Source of the DNA: Mucilaginibacter aquariorum
GTDB lineage: Bacteria; Bacteroidota; Bacteroidia; Sphingobacteriales; Sphingobacteriaceae
Length of the DNA: 64,000 bases
Direction of reading: 5' to 3'
Assembly (NCBI RefSeq): GCF_024498135.1
Contig: NZ_JANHOH010000002.1
Location: forward strand, 434,001-498,000
This document shows positions 1-7,930 of this stretch, piece after piece. Position 1 is the first letter of the stretch, and each line of letters opens with the position of its first letter. The notes beneath the pieces are model-generated. The model did not search any database and was not told where the DNA came from. It saw only the letters and a list, made by a program, of their open reading frames with translations. The position numbers and the translations under genes were made by a program.

Positions 1-76
1 CTTTTTTTGTTTGCTGCGCGATTACTGCTGTAGAAAACAATAGCAAGGCCGAAAGAGTTAATAAGCGTGGTTGCAT
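1..76 (-). CDS. Secreted protein, N-terminal fragment (cut by window edge)
   Basis: On the minus strand an ATG at 76 opens a frame that runs off the window start. The 25 visible residues begin MQPRLLTLS, continue with a hydrophobic stretch and reach an Ala-Gln junction. This is a typical Bacteroidota signal peptide, so the product is probably exported. It lies divergent from the metallophosphoesterase gene, with about 100 bases between them. Nothing of the mature domain can be seen, so no function is given. Confidence 0.5.
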   Translation of the reverse strand, partial: MQPRLLTLSALLLFSTAVIAQQTKK

Positions 77-179
77 AAATTTAAATTGGTGGCTAAAAAT
101 AAGTAATAACCTGCAAAGCAGCGTTTTTACATCCAAATTACCTTTACTTTTTTATATTGCGGCCTAAAGGCTTTACACA

Positions 180-1436
180 ATGCATAGAGGCGGTTTTCTT
201 AAAGTATTCCTCATTATGTCAGCAATTTCCCTGCTGATGGACTGGTACGTTTTTATGGGGTTGCGCACCTTTACTGCCGACTGGCGATCTCGCCCCTTGC
301 GGCTTATAGTTACCTGGGGTTTCCTGCTGGTATCGGTAGGGGTGACCGCGCTATTTTTATTTGGCTTGAGCAGCTTAAGTACTGCCCGGGGTATGACACC
401 TTTTCATGAATGGATGCTGAGTTTGTTCCTTACTTTTTTGGTAACCAAATTATTCTTTGTAATCGTGCTTTCGCTGGGCGATTTAGGGCGTTTTTTATAC
501 GGAATTGTACGTTCTGTGGCCGATAAAAAAACCAGTGAGGGCTTCTTTCCGTCGCGCCGTAAATTTATTACCGAGATAGCCATATTGATTGCAGCGATAC
601 CTTTTACATCGTTTTTTTACGCGATGTTTCGCGGCAAATATGATTATAAGGTGCACAGGCAAACCATATATTATGATGAACTGCCGGATGCTTTTGATGG
701 ATTTACCATAACGCAACTATCAGATATTCACTCCGGTAGCTTTGATAATGTAAAGGCTGTGCAGCGCGGCATAGATCTGGCCATAGCTCAAAAGTCTGAT
801 CTGTTTGTATTCACCGGCGATCTGGTTAACAATGCCGCCTGGGAAATTGAGCAGTACATAGACCGTTTTGGGAAGATAAAAGCGCCTTTTGGTCAGTTCT
901 CGATATTAGGTAACCACGATTACGGCGATTACATCAAATGGAACAGCGAGCAGGACAAACACGCTAACCTTGCAAAACTAAAACAGCATCACGCCGAACT
1001 TGGTTATCGCCTGCTGCTTAACGAAAATGTTGTGCTGGAAAAAGGCGGACAAAAAATATCACTGATAGGTGTGGAAAATTGGGGCAGAGGTTTTATCCAA
1101 TTAGGTGACCTTGACCGGGCCATGCAAGGTGTTGATAAAGAAACGTTTAAGGTGCTTTTATCGCACGACCCAAGCCATTGGGAAGAGAAAGTACGTTATC
1201 ATCCTACAGAAATACATTTAACATTGGCAGGCCACACCCACGGGGCACAGTTTGGTATTGAAGCCGCCGGTTTACGCTGGAGTCCGGTTAAATATCAGTA
1301 TGTGGACTGGGCTGGTTTGGCTAATCATAAAAATCGTTACCTGTATGTAAACCGGGGCTTCGGTTTTCTGGCATTCTCCGGAAGGCTTGGCATTTGGCCG
1401 GAGATAACGGTTATAACGTTGAAAAAGAGGTCTTAA
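180..1436 (+). CDS. Membrane-anchored calcineurin-like metallophosphoesterase
   Basis: A two-metal phosphoesterase of the YkuE-like type. The N-terminal 150 residues hold about four hydrophobic membrane segments (near 8-27, 41-63, 80-100 and 131-148). The catalytic domain follows, with the ordered family motifs D182-x-H184, G213-D214, G244-N-H-D247 and G351-H-T-H-G355, so the metal ligands look complete. The domain should be membrane-tethered; which side it faces is not clear. Substrate is unknown; relatives act on phosphodiesters or lipid pyrophosphates such as UDP-diacylglucosamine. Length (418 residues) is normal for this architecture. The gene stands alone, convergent with the ABC ATPase gene 21 bases downstream. 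Confidence 0.85.
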   Translation: MHRGGFLKVFLIMSAISLLMDWYVFMGLRTFTADWRSRPLRLIVTWGFLLVSVGVTALFLFGLSSLSTARGMTPFHEWMLSLFLTFLVTKLFFVIVLSLGDLGRFLYGIVRSVADKKTSEGFFPSRRKFITEIAILIAAIPFTSFFYAMFRGKYDYKVHRQTIYYDELPDAFDGFTITQLSDIHSGSFDNVKAVQRGIDLAIAQKSDLFVFTGDLVNNAAWEIEQYIDRFGKIKAPFGQFSILGNHDYGDYIKWNSEQDKHANLAKLKQHHAELGYRLLLNENVVLEKGGQKISLIGVENWGRGFIQLGDLDRAMQGVDKETFKVLLSHDPSHWEEKVRYHPTEIHLTLAGHTHGAQFGIEAAGLRWSPVKYQYVDWAGLANHKNRYLYVNRGFGFLAFSGRLGIWPEITVITLKKRS

Positions 1437-1457
1437 CAATATTGGCCATTAGTATAG

Positions 1458-2471
1458 TTAGCTTAGCCACTTCCCAAATTCGTGAAACTTTTTAATGCTG
1501 ATGCCAATTTTACTGCCAACAGGATATTTGCGGCGGGCATAATTAATAACACGAAGAGAAACTTCTTCGCGTTCGATGATCAGTTCTTCAAAAAAGCCTT
1601 TAAAAAGCACTTGCTTTACCGTCCACTTAGTGCCCACTCCGAGTGGGGAAATACTAATGTTTTCGGCGTAAATAACCACTGTACTCCGTTTTGATTTTAT
1701 GCCACAAACTTTGGCCTGTGCTGTAGTAAGCTCGCTGCAGCTAACCAATATTTTAGCGGTGTAAAGCAACTTAGGCGAGTGATAAAGTCCTTCCGGCGAA
1801 CCATATTCTACAATTTCGCCCTCTTTAATAACAATCAACTCGTCAGCCATAGAAAGCAGTTCGGCCGGGTCATGCGATACCAGGATAACGGTTACGCCCC
1901 ATTCTTTAACTATCTGGCGAATATCATGCTGAAGGCTTTCGCGGTAATTGGCATCTACCTGGTTAAATGGCTCGTCAAGCATCAATACTTCGGGGCGGTT
2001 TATCAGGGCTTTTGCAATAGTAACACGCTGCTTTTCGCCACCGCTTAGTTTACTAAAGCGTTGGTCGCGCAGGTCATAAATACCCAGCAGATTTAACGCT
2101 TGGGTAACCTTCTGGATTTTATAATTGGCATCTTCAGTAGGCAGGCCTTTGCCCACATTTTCCCAAACATTTGCGCCCATATCCATATCGGTATTATCCT
2201 GGCTTACCATAGTAATTACCTTGTGGGCGGTAGTGATATGTGCAGTGCGAACAGGCAGGGGCTGGCCATGAAAAAACACATCGCCCGAGTCTGGCTTCAT
2301 GGTGCCCGATAGGAGTTTAAGCAAGGTTGTTTTACCACTGCCGCTTTCGCCAACAATGGCAGTTACTTTGCCCTTAGGTATAAAAACGGTGATATTATTA
2401 ACGCCTGAAGACTTATCGCCAAAAAAGTTTTTGGTAACCGATATGGTTTCCAGTATCAGATCATCTTTCAT
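1458..2471 (-). CDS. ABC transporter ATP-binding protein with C-terminal TOBE-like region
   Basis: A complete ABC nucleotide-binding domain: Walker A GESGSGKT at residues 41-48, Q-loop Gln near 91, signature LSGGEKQ at 142-148, Walker B ending in D166-E167, and the switch His in VSHDP. About 100 residues follow the ATPase core and resemble a TOBE-type regulatory or substrate-sensing region, as in importers of the PotA/FbpC/ModC class. No permease or binding protein lies nearby, so it must pair with subunits encoded elsewhere or act alone. The transported substrate cannot be read from the sequence. Confidence 0.8.
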   Translation of the reverse strand: MKDDLILETISVTKNFFGDKSSGVNNITVFIPKGKVTAIVGESGSGKTTLLKLLSGTMKPDSGDVFFHGQPLPVRTAHITTAHKVITMVSQDNTDMDMGANVWENVGKGLPTEDANYKIQKVTQALNLLGIYDLRDQRFSKLSGGEKQRVTIAKALINRPEVLMLDEPFNQVDANYRESLQHDIRQIVKEWGVTVILVSHDPAELLSMADELIVIKEGEIVEYGSPEGLYHSPKLLYTAKILVSCSELTTAQAKVCGIKSKRSTVVIYAENISISPLGVGTKWTVKQVLFKGFFEELIIEREEVSLRVINYARRKYPVGSKIGISIKKFHEFGKWLS

Positions 2472-2619
2472 TTTTAACCAGGGAATAGCTTAATGTATAA
2501 CTTGTACCAAACCTAATCTATAAAATGGTATTGGCCAAAAAAAAGTAAAATGTGATAGTTATATGGGGCAAACAATTTAGGCCAAATTAACATTCCACTA
2601 ATGACTAATAACCAAAATC

Positions 2620-2829
2620 ATGAACAAAACTATCGGAATTGTACTCATTATTATCGGCGCAGTAATGCTGATATGGACAGGTTTTACTTACACCAAGAAA
2701 GAAAAGGTTATTGATGCCGGGCCAATACAAGTATCTGCCGACAGGCAAAAAACGGTTAACTGGCCGCCATATTTGGGTGGTATATTACTGGTGGGTGGGA
2801 TTGTTATTGTTGCAACTTCAAAAAAATAA
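2620..2829 (+). CDS. Small two-helix membrane protein, unknown
   Basis: A 69-residue protein with two hydrophobic helices (about 4-23 and 50-65) separated by a charged loop. The first helix has the IIIGAVML pattern, the second is glycine-rich (LGGILLVGGIVI). The N terminus starts MNKT and the C terminus ends in Lys-Lys. I do not recognise a named family; similar tiny inner-membrane proteins are common in Sphingobacteriaceae. It sits 24 bases before the YdeI-like gene on the same strand and may be cotranscribed with it. Confidence 0.6.
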   Translation: MNKTIGIVLIIIGAVMLIWTGFTYTKKEKVIDAGPIQVSADRQKTVNWPPYLGGILLVGGIVIVATSKK

Positions 2830-2853
2830 TAAACAGGCTGTATATTAGCTTTT

Positions 2854-3411
2854 ATGGAACCTCACTTTTTTAAAACGCCGGCTGATTTTCGTGCATGGCT
2901 GCAGCAGCATGCCAATAAAGAAACAGAATTACTGGTTGGGTTTTACAAAATAGGCAGCGGCAAGCCAAGCATTACCTGGCCACAATCTGTAGACGAAGCA
3001 CTATGCTTTGGCTGGATAGACAGCGTGCGAAAATCAATAGACGAAGAAAGCTACACTATTCGCTTTACCCCGCGTAAGGCCACCAGCATATGGAGCGCCG
3101 TTAACATGAAGAAAATAGCCGAACTTACCGAAAAGGGCTTGATGCAACCTGCAGGGATCGCCGCTTATGCCAAACGACAGGAAAGTAGATCGGTCATATA
3201 CGCCTTCGAGAACGAAGCGAAAGAACTAAAACCCGAATATGAGCGGCAGCTAAAAGCCAATAAAAAAGCCTGGGAGTACTTTGAATCGCAGGCGCCGTGG
3301 TATAAAAAAGTTTCAATCCATAGAATAATGACTGCTAAACAGGAAAAAACGCAATTAAGCCGTTTAGAAGCCTTAATAAAGGCGAGCGAAAAGGGGGAAA
3401 GGACTGGGTAA
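2854..3411 (+). CDS. YdeI/OmpD-associated family protein
   Basis: A 185-residue cytoplasmic protein of the YdeI (OmpD-associated) family. The diagnostic central segment is present: a WP-x-S-VDEALCFGWIDS stretch near residues 47-63, then an RFTPRK motif and the SIWSAVNMKK block. The C-terminal helix with the R/K-rich run is also typical. Family members are linked by association to peptide or bacteriocin resistance in Gram-negative bacteria, but the biochemical role is unknown. Start ATG is supported by the preceding purine-poor AT leader; no second gene overlaps it. Confidence 0.8.
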   Translation: MEPHFFKTPADFRAWLQQHANKETELLVGFYKIGSGKPSITWPQSVDEALCFGWIDSVRKSIDEESYTIRFTPRKATSIWSAVNMKKIAELTEKGLMQPAGIAAYAKRQESRSVIYAFENEAKELKPEYERQLKANKKAWEYFESQAPWYKKVSIHRIMTAKQEKTQLSRLEALIKASEKGERTG

Positions 3412-3450
3412 GGATGCAGGGGCTGAACCGCCGAAAGATATGCGTAAAGG

Positions 3451-3487
3451 GCTTGTCGCTAATGGTTCGACAAGCTCACCATGACAA
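3451..3487. repeat. Short intergenic hairpin repeat (copy 1)
   Basis: A 7-bp stem (3452-3458 with 3468-3474) is followed by a CTCACCATGACA tail. The same arrangement recurs at 58018-58065, just after the beta-lactamase-like gene. Both copies lie just downstream of a gene end, which suggests a dispersed intergenic element that may also act as a transcription barrier. Confidence 0.55.
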
Positions 3488-3499
3488 CAATCGATTGAT

Positions 3500-3859
3500 T
3501 TACACCAACTTCCCGTTCTGCAGGGCATCTTGTAAAACCGCCACCTTAAATTTGGGTTTATAGCAATAGCCTGCCAGTTTTTTTACCCATGATCGTTTAT
3601 AGCCAAACATTAGTTTAAGTACGCGCACCCGTGTAGAGCCTTTAGGATAACCATACTTATACCAGCTAAATTTAGAGGCGTCGACCTTGAAGTGTTCAGA
3701 AAATTCCGCGATGAAGAGATCTATCTCTATGTCGTAGATATCAAGGTCGAGATCAATGCTGGTATTAGTATCCAGTATCGAAGGATCAACCCGGTAAACT
3801 TTATACCGGTTACAGTAATCAATTATAAAATCTTTTAACTGCGGTTGAATTTGCTCCAT
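3500..3859 (-). CDS. DUF1493-like acidic protein
   Basis: A 119-residue soluble protein. The first half is acidic and resembles DUF1493 proteins: a helix, a DTNTSIDLDLDIYDIEID segment, and the FSEHFKVD part with Phe-Ser-Trp-Tyr. The second half is basic (RVRVLKLMFGYKRSW). DUF1493 proteins have an acyl-carrier-like size and a conserved acidic surface but no established role. Gene is isolated, facing away from the GNAT gene, with a 128-base AT-rich leader in which no clear regulator site was seen. Confidence 0.6.
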   Translation of the reverse strand: MEQIQPQLKDFIIDYCNRYKVYRVDPSILDTNTSIDLDLDIYDIEIDLFIAEFSEHFKVDASKFSWYKYGYPKGSTRVRVLKLMFGYKRSWVKKLAGYCYKPKFKVAVLQDALQNGKLV

Positions 3860-3987
3860 ACAATGCCTTAATAACTTGATTAAAGGACACCGTTTTTTGC
3901 CCGGCGTTGCAGGTTAAATATAAGAAAAACAGATTTTACTTTTCAAAATTTAACATTTATTAACCAAACAAGCCGTTGTACAACAAG

Positions 3988-4497
3988 TTATACGCTCTTT
4001 TCCAGTTTAAACATTTCAACAGGTTGTTTTAAAATGCCGAACTTTTCGGTTATAACAAGTGGCATAACTTCACCGGTTTTGCTGTACCCGCGCCTTTCGT
4101 ACCATTCCAATAGCTCTGTACGGGTGGTTATAACGGTCATGGTGATGGTATGATAATTAATACTTCGGGCATACTCTTCTGCTGCCTGTAATAACTGCCT
4201 GCCCAGGCCATTGGCTTGTAACACAGGGGATACAGTTAGCATACCCAGGTAAAGTTTGTCAACCCGTTTTTGCAGATAAACACAACCGGTTATTTTGCCT
4301 TCATCGTTAGTATTCTTTAGGATGACAGCATTCGGATCGGCCATTTGCTCGGTCAGGCCCTCGTTATCAATGCGTTGCCCGCCAATAAGGTTGGCTTCGG
4401 TAGTCCAGCCTTTTTTAGAAGATTCACCACGGTAGGATGAATTGATCAATACAACCAATTCGCGAACATCGGCAAGGGTAGCAAGTGTAATAGACAT
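3988..4497 (-). CDS. GNAT family N-acetyltransferase
   Basis: A 169-residue GCN5-related acetyltransferase. The acetyl-CoA binding motif appears as a V-SPVLQANGLGRQLLQAAEEYA block near residues 92-112, which matches the Q/R-x-x-G-x-G/A pattern, followed by the ERRGYSKTGE strand-helix typical of motif B. It should transfer an acetyl group from acetyl-CoA to an amine; the acceptor is unknown. Its neighbour on the same strand, a cupin gene, lies 53 bases upstream, so the two may share a transcript. Confidence 0.85.
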   Translation of the reverse strand: MSITLATLADVRELVVLINSSYRGESSKKGWTTEANLIGGQRIDNEGLTEQMADPNAVILKNTNDEGKITGCVYLQKRVDKLYLGMLTVSPVLQANGLGRQLLQAAEEYARSINYHTITMTVITTRTELLEWYERRGYSKTGEVMPLVITEKFGILKQPVEMFKLEKSV

Positions 4498-4550
4498 GCC
4501 GCAAATTTATTAATTAACCACAAAAGCCATAATTAAACTATGCCGATTAA

Positions 4551-4886
4551 TTACAAATTACGATAATCTTCCCGCACGGGGCTAAACACATCTATTAGCT
4601 TACAATCTGTAATAGCCAAACCACTGTGACGCACATTTGGCGGGATAATGGCAAACAGGCCGGCATCTAATACCTGCGGGATACCGTTCACGGTTAGTTC
4701 AAATTGTCCTTCAAGCACAAAAGCGCATTGCTCGTGTATATGGGCATGATCGGGCACTGTGTTGCCGGCCTTTACTTCAATAAAGTTGATGGTGTTGTTG
4801 GCGGTGTGTATCAACTTAGAGAAAAAGCCCGGGGCAATTTCTTTGGTAGGGATATTAGCGAATTGATGGAAGATGTTGGTGTCCAT
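4551..4886 (-). CDS. Cupin-domain protein
   Basis: A 111-residue single-domain cupin. Motif 1 has the HAHIHEQCAFVLEGQFEL pattern (G-x5-H-x-H-x3-4-E-x6-G, residues about 46-64), and motif 2 has P-x-N-V-x-H near residues 83-87. The His and Glu metal ligands look intact, so it probably binds a divalent metal. Cupins of this size act as small dioxygenases, isomerases or ligand-binding proteins; nothing in the neighbourhood points to one substrate. Confidence 0.8.
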   Translation of the reverse strand: MDTNIFHQFANIPTKEIAPGFFSKLIHTANNTINFIEVKAGNTVPDHAHIHEQCAFVLEGQFELTVNGIPQVLDAGLFAIIPPNVRHSGLAITDCKLIDVFSPVREDYRNL

Positions 4887-5138
4887 TGGAAAGTGTTTAA
4901 GCAGGCAAGTTAATAAAAGGTAGGATTTAGAATGATCTTATTTAATACATAATTAAGAACAACATGTTAATGATCAAACGCTAATCCATCACAGGGGAAA
5001 ACTTTTAATACATTTAATACGCGGTTGGGCTTGGTTTAAAAGTTAAATTTGTAGGGGCGATTGTGGGCATGGTTTTAATAATAGGTGTGTAATTTATACA
5101 AAAGGCATGTAAATTAAACAGCAATTATAACTTCGCCC

Positions 5139-5146
5139 TAATTTTG
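5139..5146 (+). promoter_or_regulatory. Candidate -7 box upstream of the DnaJ/CbpA gene
   Basis: TAATTTTG fits the Bacteroidota -7 consensus TAnnTTTG exactly and lies 25 bases before the start codon of the J-protein gene. No good -33 TTTG is seen at the right distance, so confidence is limited. A start of transcription near 5152 would give a 20-base leader. Confidence 0.4.
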
Positions 5147-5171
5147 CCGTTCTAATTAAACATTGTAATCT

Positions 5172-6083
5172 ATGGCATTTATTGACTACTATAAAATACT
5201 AGGTGTAAATAAAAGTGCGTCTGAAAAAGAGATTAAAAGTGCATACCGCAAACTTGCCCGCAAACATCATCCCGATCTTAACCCAAACAATGCCGAAGCC
5301 GAAAAACAATTTAAGCAGGTAAACGAGGCCAACGAGGTTTTAAGCGACCCCGAAAAACGTAAGAAATACGATAAATACGGCGAAAACTGGCAACATAGTG
5401 AAGCTTATGAGCAGCAAGCCAGGCAGCAAAGCCAGCAGCGCAGCTATGGGGGCGGTGGTGGCCAGCAGGACTTTGGAGGATTTGATTTTGGAGGTGGCGG
5501 CGGTGATTTTTCTGACTTTTTCAACTCCATGTTTGGTGGTGGCCCGGCGGGTGGCAGCAGCGGCCGTTCGCAACGATACAGGGGGCAGGACATGAATGCC
5601 GAACTGCAGTTAAACCTGCGCGATATACTGGAATCTAAAAAACAAACTATAACGGTAAATGGTAAAAATATCCGTCTTACCATCCCTGCAGGGATAGAAA
5701 ATGGGCAAACCATAAAAATTAAAGGCCACGGCGGTGCCGGAAGCAATGGTGCACCGGCGGGCGATCTGTACATAAAATTTGCTATCCCCGAAGATGCCGA
5801 GTTTAAACGTGTAGGCAACGATTTGTACCGCAGTATAGGCCTTGACCTGTATACAGCGGTTTTAGGAGGCGAAATTACGGCTGACACCCTTACAGGCAAG
5901 GTGAAACTGAAAGTACAGGCAGGCACGCAACCCGGAACTAAAGTGAAGCTTAAAGGCAAAGGCCTCCCGGTATACAAAAAGGATAACCAATCTGGCGACT
6001 TATATCTAACCTATAATATACAACTACCTACAAACCTTAATCCAAAACAAAAAGAGTTATTTGAAGAACTGGCTAAATCATAA
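5172..6083 (+). CDS. cbpA: CbpA-like J-domain co-chaperone
   Basis: A 303-residue J-protein. The J domain spans residues 4-70 with the invariant H33-P34-D35 motif that stimulates DnaK ATPase. A glycine/phenylalanine-rich linker (about 90-135) and the two beta-sandwich client-binding domains follow. The four-Cys zinc-finger module of DnaJ is absent, which places it with CbpA rather than DnaJ. The next gene, 3 bases downstream, is a CbpM-like modulator, which supports the assignment. In E. coli CbpA is a nucleoid-associated co-chaperone inhibited by CbpM; the same pair is inferred here. Confidence 0.9.
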   Translation: MAFIDYYKILGVNKSASEKEIKSAYRKLARKHHPDLNPNNAEAEKQFKQVNEANEVLSDPEKRKKYDKYGENWQHSEAYEQQARQQSQQRSYGGGGGQQDFGGFDFGGGGGDFSDFFNSMFGGGPAGGSSGRSQRYRGQDMNAELQLNLRDILESKKQTITVNGKNIRLTIPAGIENGQTIKIKGHGGAGSNGAPAGDLYIKFAIPEDAEFKRVGNDLYRSIGLDLYTAVLGGEITADTLTGKVKLKVQAGTQPGTKVKLKGKGLPVYKKDNQSGDLYLTYNIQLPTNLNPKQKELFEELAKS

Positions 6084-6086
6084 TTT

Positions 6087-6380
6087 ATGAGAACAGAGAA
6101 TTTGATAACAGTGAAGGATTTTTGTGTATACCATAATGTAGAACACACATTTGTTGAGTACCTGGCGGATGCCGGGCTGGTTAAAGTAACTACAGTGAAT
6201 AAAACCCATTGTATCCCGCTTGATGAAATACAGAAGCTGGAACGCTTTGTGCGCTTGCACAACCAGCTGGAAATTAATGAACCGGGCGTTGCAACCATAA
6301 ATAATTTGCTGCAAAAATTAGATGATATGGAGCAGGAAATGAGTGTTTTAAGGAGCAAATTGCGGCTTTACGAAAAGTGA
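6087..6380 (+). CDS. cbpM: CbpM-like chaperone modulator
   Basis: A 97-residue protein of the CbpM/MerR-like chaperone-modulator type. The N-terminal half forms the winged-helix-like part (ENLITVKDFCVYHNVEHTF, then the VKVTTVNKTHCIPLDE segment), and the C-terminal half is a helical coiled coil ending in SKLRLYEK. In the family CbpM binds the J domain of CbpA and blocks its interaction with DnaK. It starts 3 bases after the J-protein stop codon, so translation is probably coupled. Confidence 0.85.
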   Translation: MRTENLITVKDFCVYHNVEHTFVEYLADAGLVKVTTVNKTHCIPLDEIQKLERFVRLHNQLEINEPGVATINNLLQKLDDMEQEMSVLRSKLRLYEK

Positions 6381-6393
6381 TATTCCAAAAAGG

Positions 6394-6471
6394 AGTGAAT
6401 TTTAATTAAACCATGCTGCCGTTATGGTGTCATAGATACAAATGAAACAATAATTGTAACTAAAATTCACT
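6394..6471. repeat. Inverted repeat flanking the leader of the Tyr/Arg-rich protein gene
   Basis: AGTGAATTTTA at 6394-6404 is the exact reverse complement of TAAAATTCACT at 6461-6471. The right arm ends 3 bases before the start codon, so if transcribed the pairing would cover the ribosome-binding region. The 56-base loop and the short 11-base arms mean chance is possible. Confidence 0.3.
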
Positions 6472-6474
6472 ACT

Positions 6475-6786
6475 ATGAAACTGATTAAAATTTCAATAAT
6501 AGCATTGGTATTAACCCTGGGCGCACAATTTGCAAAAGCGCAGGTAAGTGTTGGGATAGGCGTAAATTTAGGCGCCCCTGTACGTGTTATTGAAAGACCA
6601 TATTATTATGATGATTACGACCGCGTGGTTTACTATGACCGCCCGGTACGCAGATATTACGCCCGCCCGGTTTACAGGGCGCGTTATTATGAACGCCCGG
6701 TTTATCGCCGCCAGGTAGTTTACCGCGAACACTATCGCGGTCACGGATGGGGACATGGCAGAGGCCGTGGTCATGGAAGACACTAA
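6475..6786 (+). CDS. Small secreted Tyr/Arg/His-rich protein
   Basis: A 103-residue protein with a clear signal peptide (KISIIALVLTLGAQFAKAQ, cleavage after about residue 23). The mature part is strongly basic and low in complexity: repeated RPVY, YYD and RARYYERP units, then a Gly-His-Arg tail (GHGWGHGRGRGHGRH). Such proteins are frequent in Mucilaginibacter and Pedobacter and have no assigned role. The His-rich tail could bind metal ions, which is only a guess. A strong terminator follows it. Confidence 0.75.
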   Translation: MKLIKISIIALVLTLGAQFAKAQVSVGIGVNLGAPVRVIERPYYYDDYDRVVYYDRPVRRYYARPVYRARYYERPVYRRQVVYREHYRGHGWGHGRGRGHGRH

Positions 6787-6807
6787 TTTTTAACATAAAT
6801 ATATATG

Positions 6808-6836
6808 AAGCCCTTTAGCAATGAAGGGCTTTTTTT
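6808..6836 (+). terminator. Rho-independent terminator
   Basis: An 8-bp perfect stem, AAGCCCTT at 6808-6815 paired with AAGGGCTT at 6824-6831, with an 8-base loop, followed by a T run. It ends the transcript of the small secreted protein gene, 22 bases past its stop. Confidence 0.85.
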
Positions 6837-6906
6837 ATGATAAATAGGAGGCTATCTACGCTGCTATTTTTATTATGTTTGATGCATATTGTAGCATTTT
6901 GATGAA

Positions 6907-7875
6907 ATGAGTGTATCTGCAAAACTTGTACAGGCTGTATTTGTGATCCCGCCGAGGGTGCATTTGTTGGATATTACCGGCCCCGCTCATGTTTTTTATG
7001 AGGCCGCAGATTATGGAGCCCCTTTAAAGCTGCATTTTTGCAATATTCATACCCAGGAAAGTAGTATTCAAAGCAGCAGCAGCCTGTTTTTATCTAATCT
7101 TATAAACTATAACGAACTTGACCTGCAACCCGGGGATGTGATATTTGTGCCCGGCCTGGAATCGTCATTATTAATGGGTGATGGATTTTTAACCTCATCA
7201 AGAGCATTCCAGTACTGGTTAAAAAAGCAGTATGATGACGGCGTTAAAATATGCTCGGTATGTACCGGCGCGTTTTTACTGGCCGAAGCTGGCCTGCTTA
7301 CCAATAAAGAATGTACTACACACTGGAAGTTTACAGATAGGTTTCAGACCAGGTTCCCTCAAACTTTATTGAAAAGTAACCGCCTGTTTGTAAAGGCAGA
7401 CAACATTTACACGAGCGCGGGTGTTTCGTCGGGTATCGATCTGGCTTTATTTATGCTCGAAGAGTTGTTTGGTTCGGGCTTCGCCGCCAAAATTGCCAAA
7501 GAGATAGTGGTGTATATCCGCCGTACCGAATCAGACCCGCAAATAAGCGCGTTTATGCAATTTCGCAACCACATGGATCAGCGCATACATACAGTGCAAG
7601 ATCTGCTGTCGCAATCGTTAGATAAAAAGCTAAGTATAACGGAACTTGCAGCAGAAGTATTTATGAGCCCCCGCAACTTAACCCGCCTGTTCAGAAAAAC
7701 CACTCAAATAAGCATAGGCGATTATCTTAAAAAACTCCGTAACGAACGTTCTGTTCATATGATAGCCGATGGTTATACTATGCAGGCAGCGGCACAAAGC
7801 TGTGGCCTTAAAAGTACCAATCAATTGCGCTCTATTATAAAAAATCAGGTTAATGATGGCCTGATGCTGCGCTAA
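6907..7875 (+). CDS. GlxA-type transcriptional regulator (DJ-1/PfpI plus AraC HTH)
   Basis: A 322-residue regulator with an N-terminal DJ-1/PfpI domain (about 8-195) and a C-terminal AraC-type double helix-turn-helix (about 225-315). The nucleophile-elbow Cys is present at C119 in ICSVCTGAFLLAEAG, although in this family the domain mainly senses a ligand. The HTH region shows LSITELAAEVFMSPRNLTRLF. The gene directly upstream of an exported DJ-1 protein (55 bases) makes that gene a likely target or partner. Ligand unknown. Confidence 0.85.
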   Translation: MSVSAKLVQAVFVIPPRVHLLDITGPAHVFYEAADYGAPLKLHFCNIHTQESSIQSSSSLFLSNLINYNELDLQPGDVIFVPGLESSLLMGDGFLTSSRAFQYWLKKQYDDGVKICSVCTGAFLLAEAGLLTNKECTTHWKFTDRFQTRFPQTLLKSNRLFVKADNIYTSAGVSSGIDLALFMLEELFGSGFAAKIAKEIVVYIRRTESDPQISAFMQFRNHMDQRIHTVQDLLSQSLDKKLSITELAAEVFMSPRNLTRLFRKTTQISIGDYLKKLRNERSVHMIADGYTMQAAAQSCGLKSTNQLRSIIKNQVNDGLMLR

Positions 7876-7904
7876 CTTGGCTGTAATGATCTAAGCCGCA
7901 TAAG

Positions 7905-7912
7905 TAGCTTTG
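7905..7912 (+). promoter_or_regulatory. Candidate -7 box before the exported DJ-1 gene
   Basis: TAGCTTTG matches TAnnTTTG exactly, 18 bases before the ATG. A TTGG at 7877-7880 is 24 bases upstream, slightly beyond the usual spacer, so the -33 element is uncertain. It suggests that the second DJ-1 gene can be transcribed independently of the regulator. Confidence 0.4.
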
Positions 7913-7930
7913 CGCATAAACTAAATCATC

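Noticed and set aside
5444-5977. Proline-rich minus-strand frame opposite the J-protein gene
   Set aside because: It is the complement of the glycine-rich linker of the J protein, with no start signal or family match.
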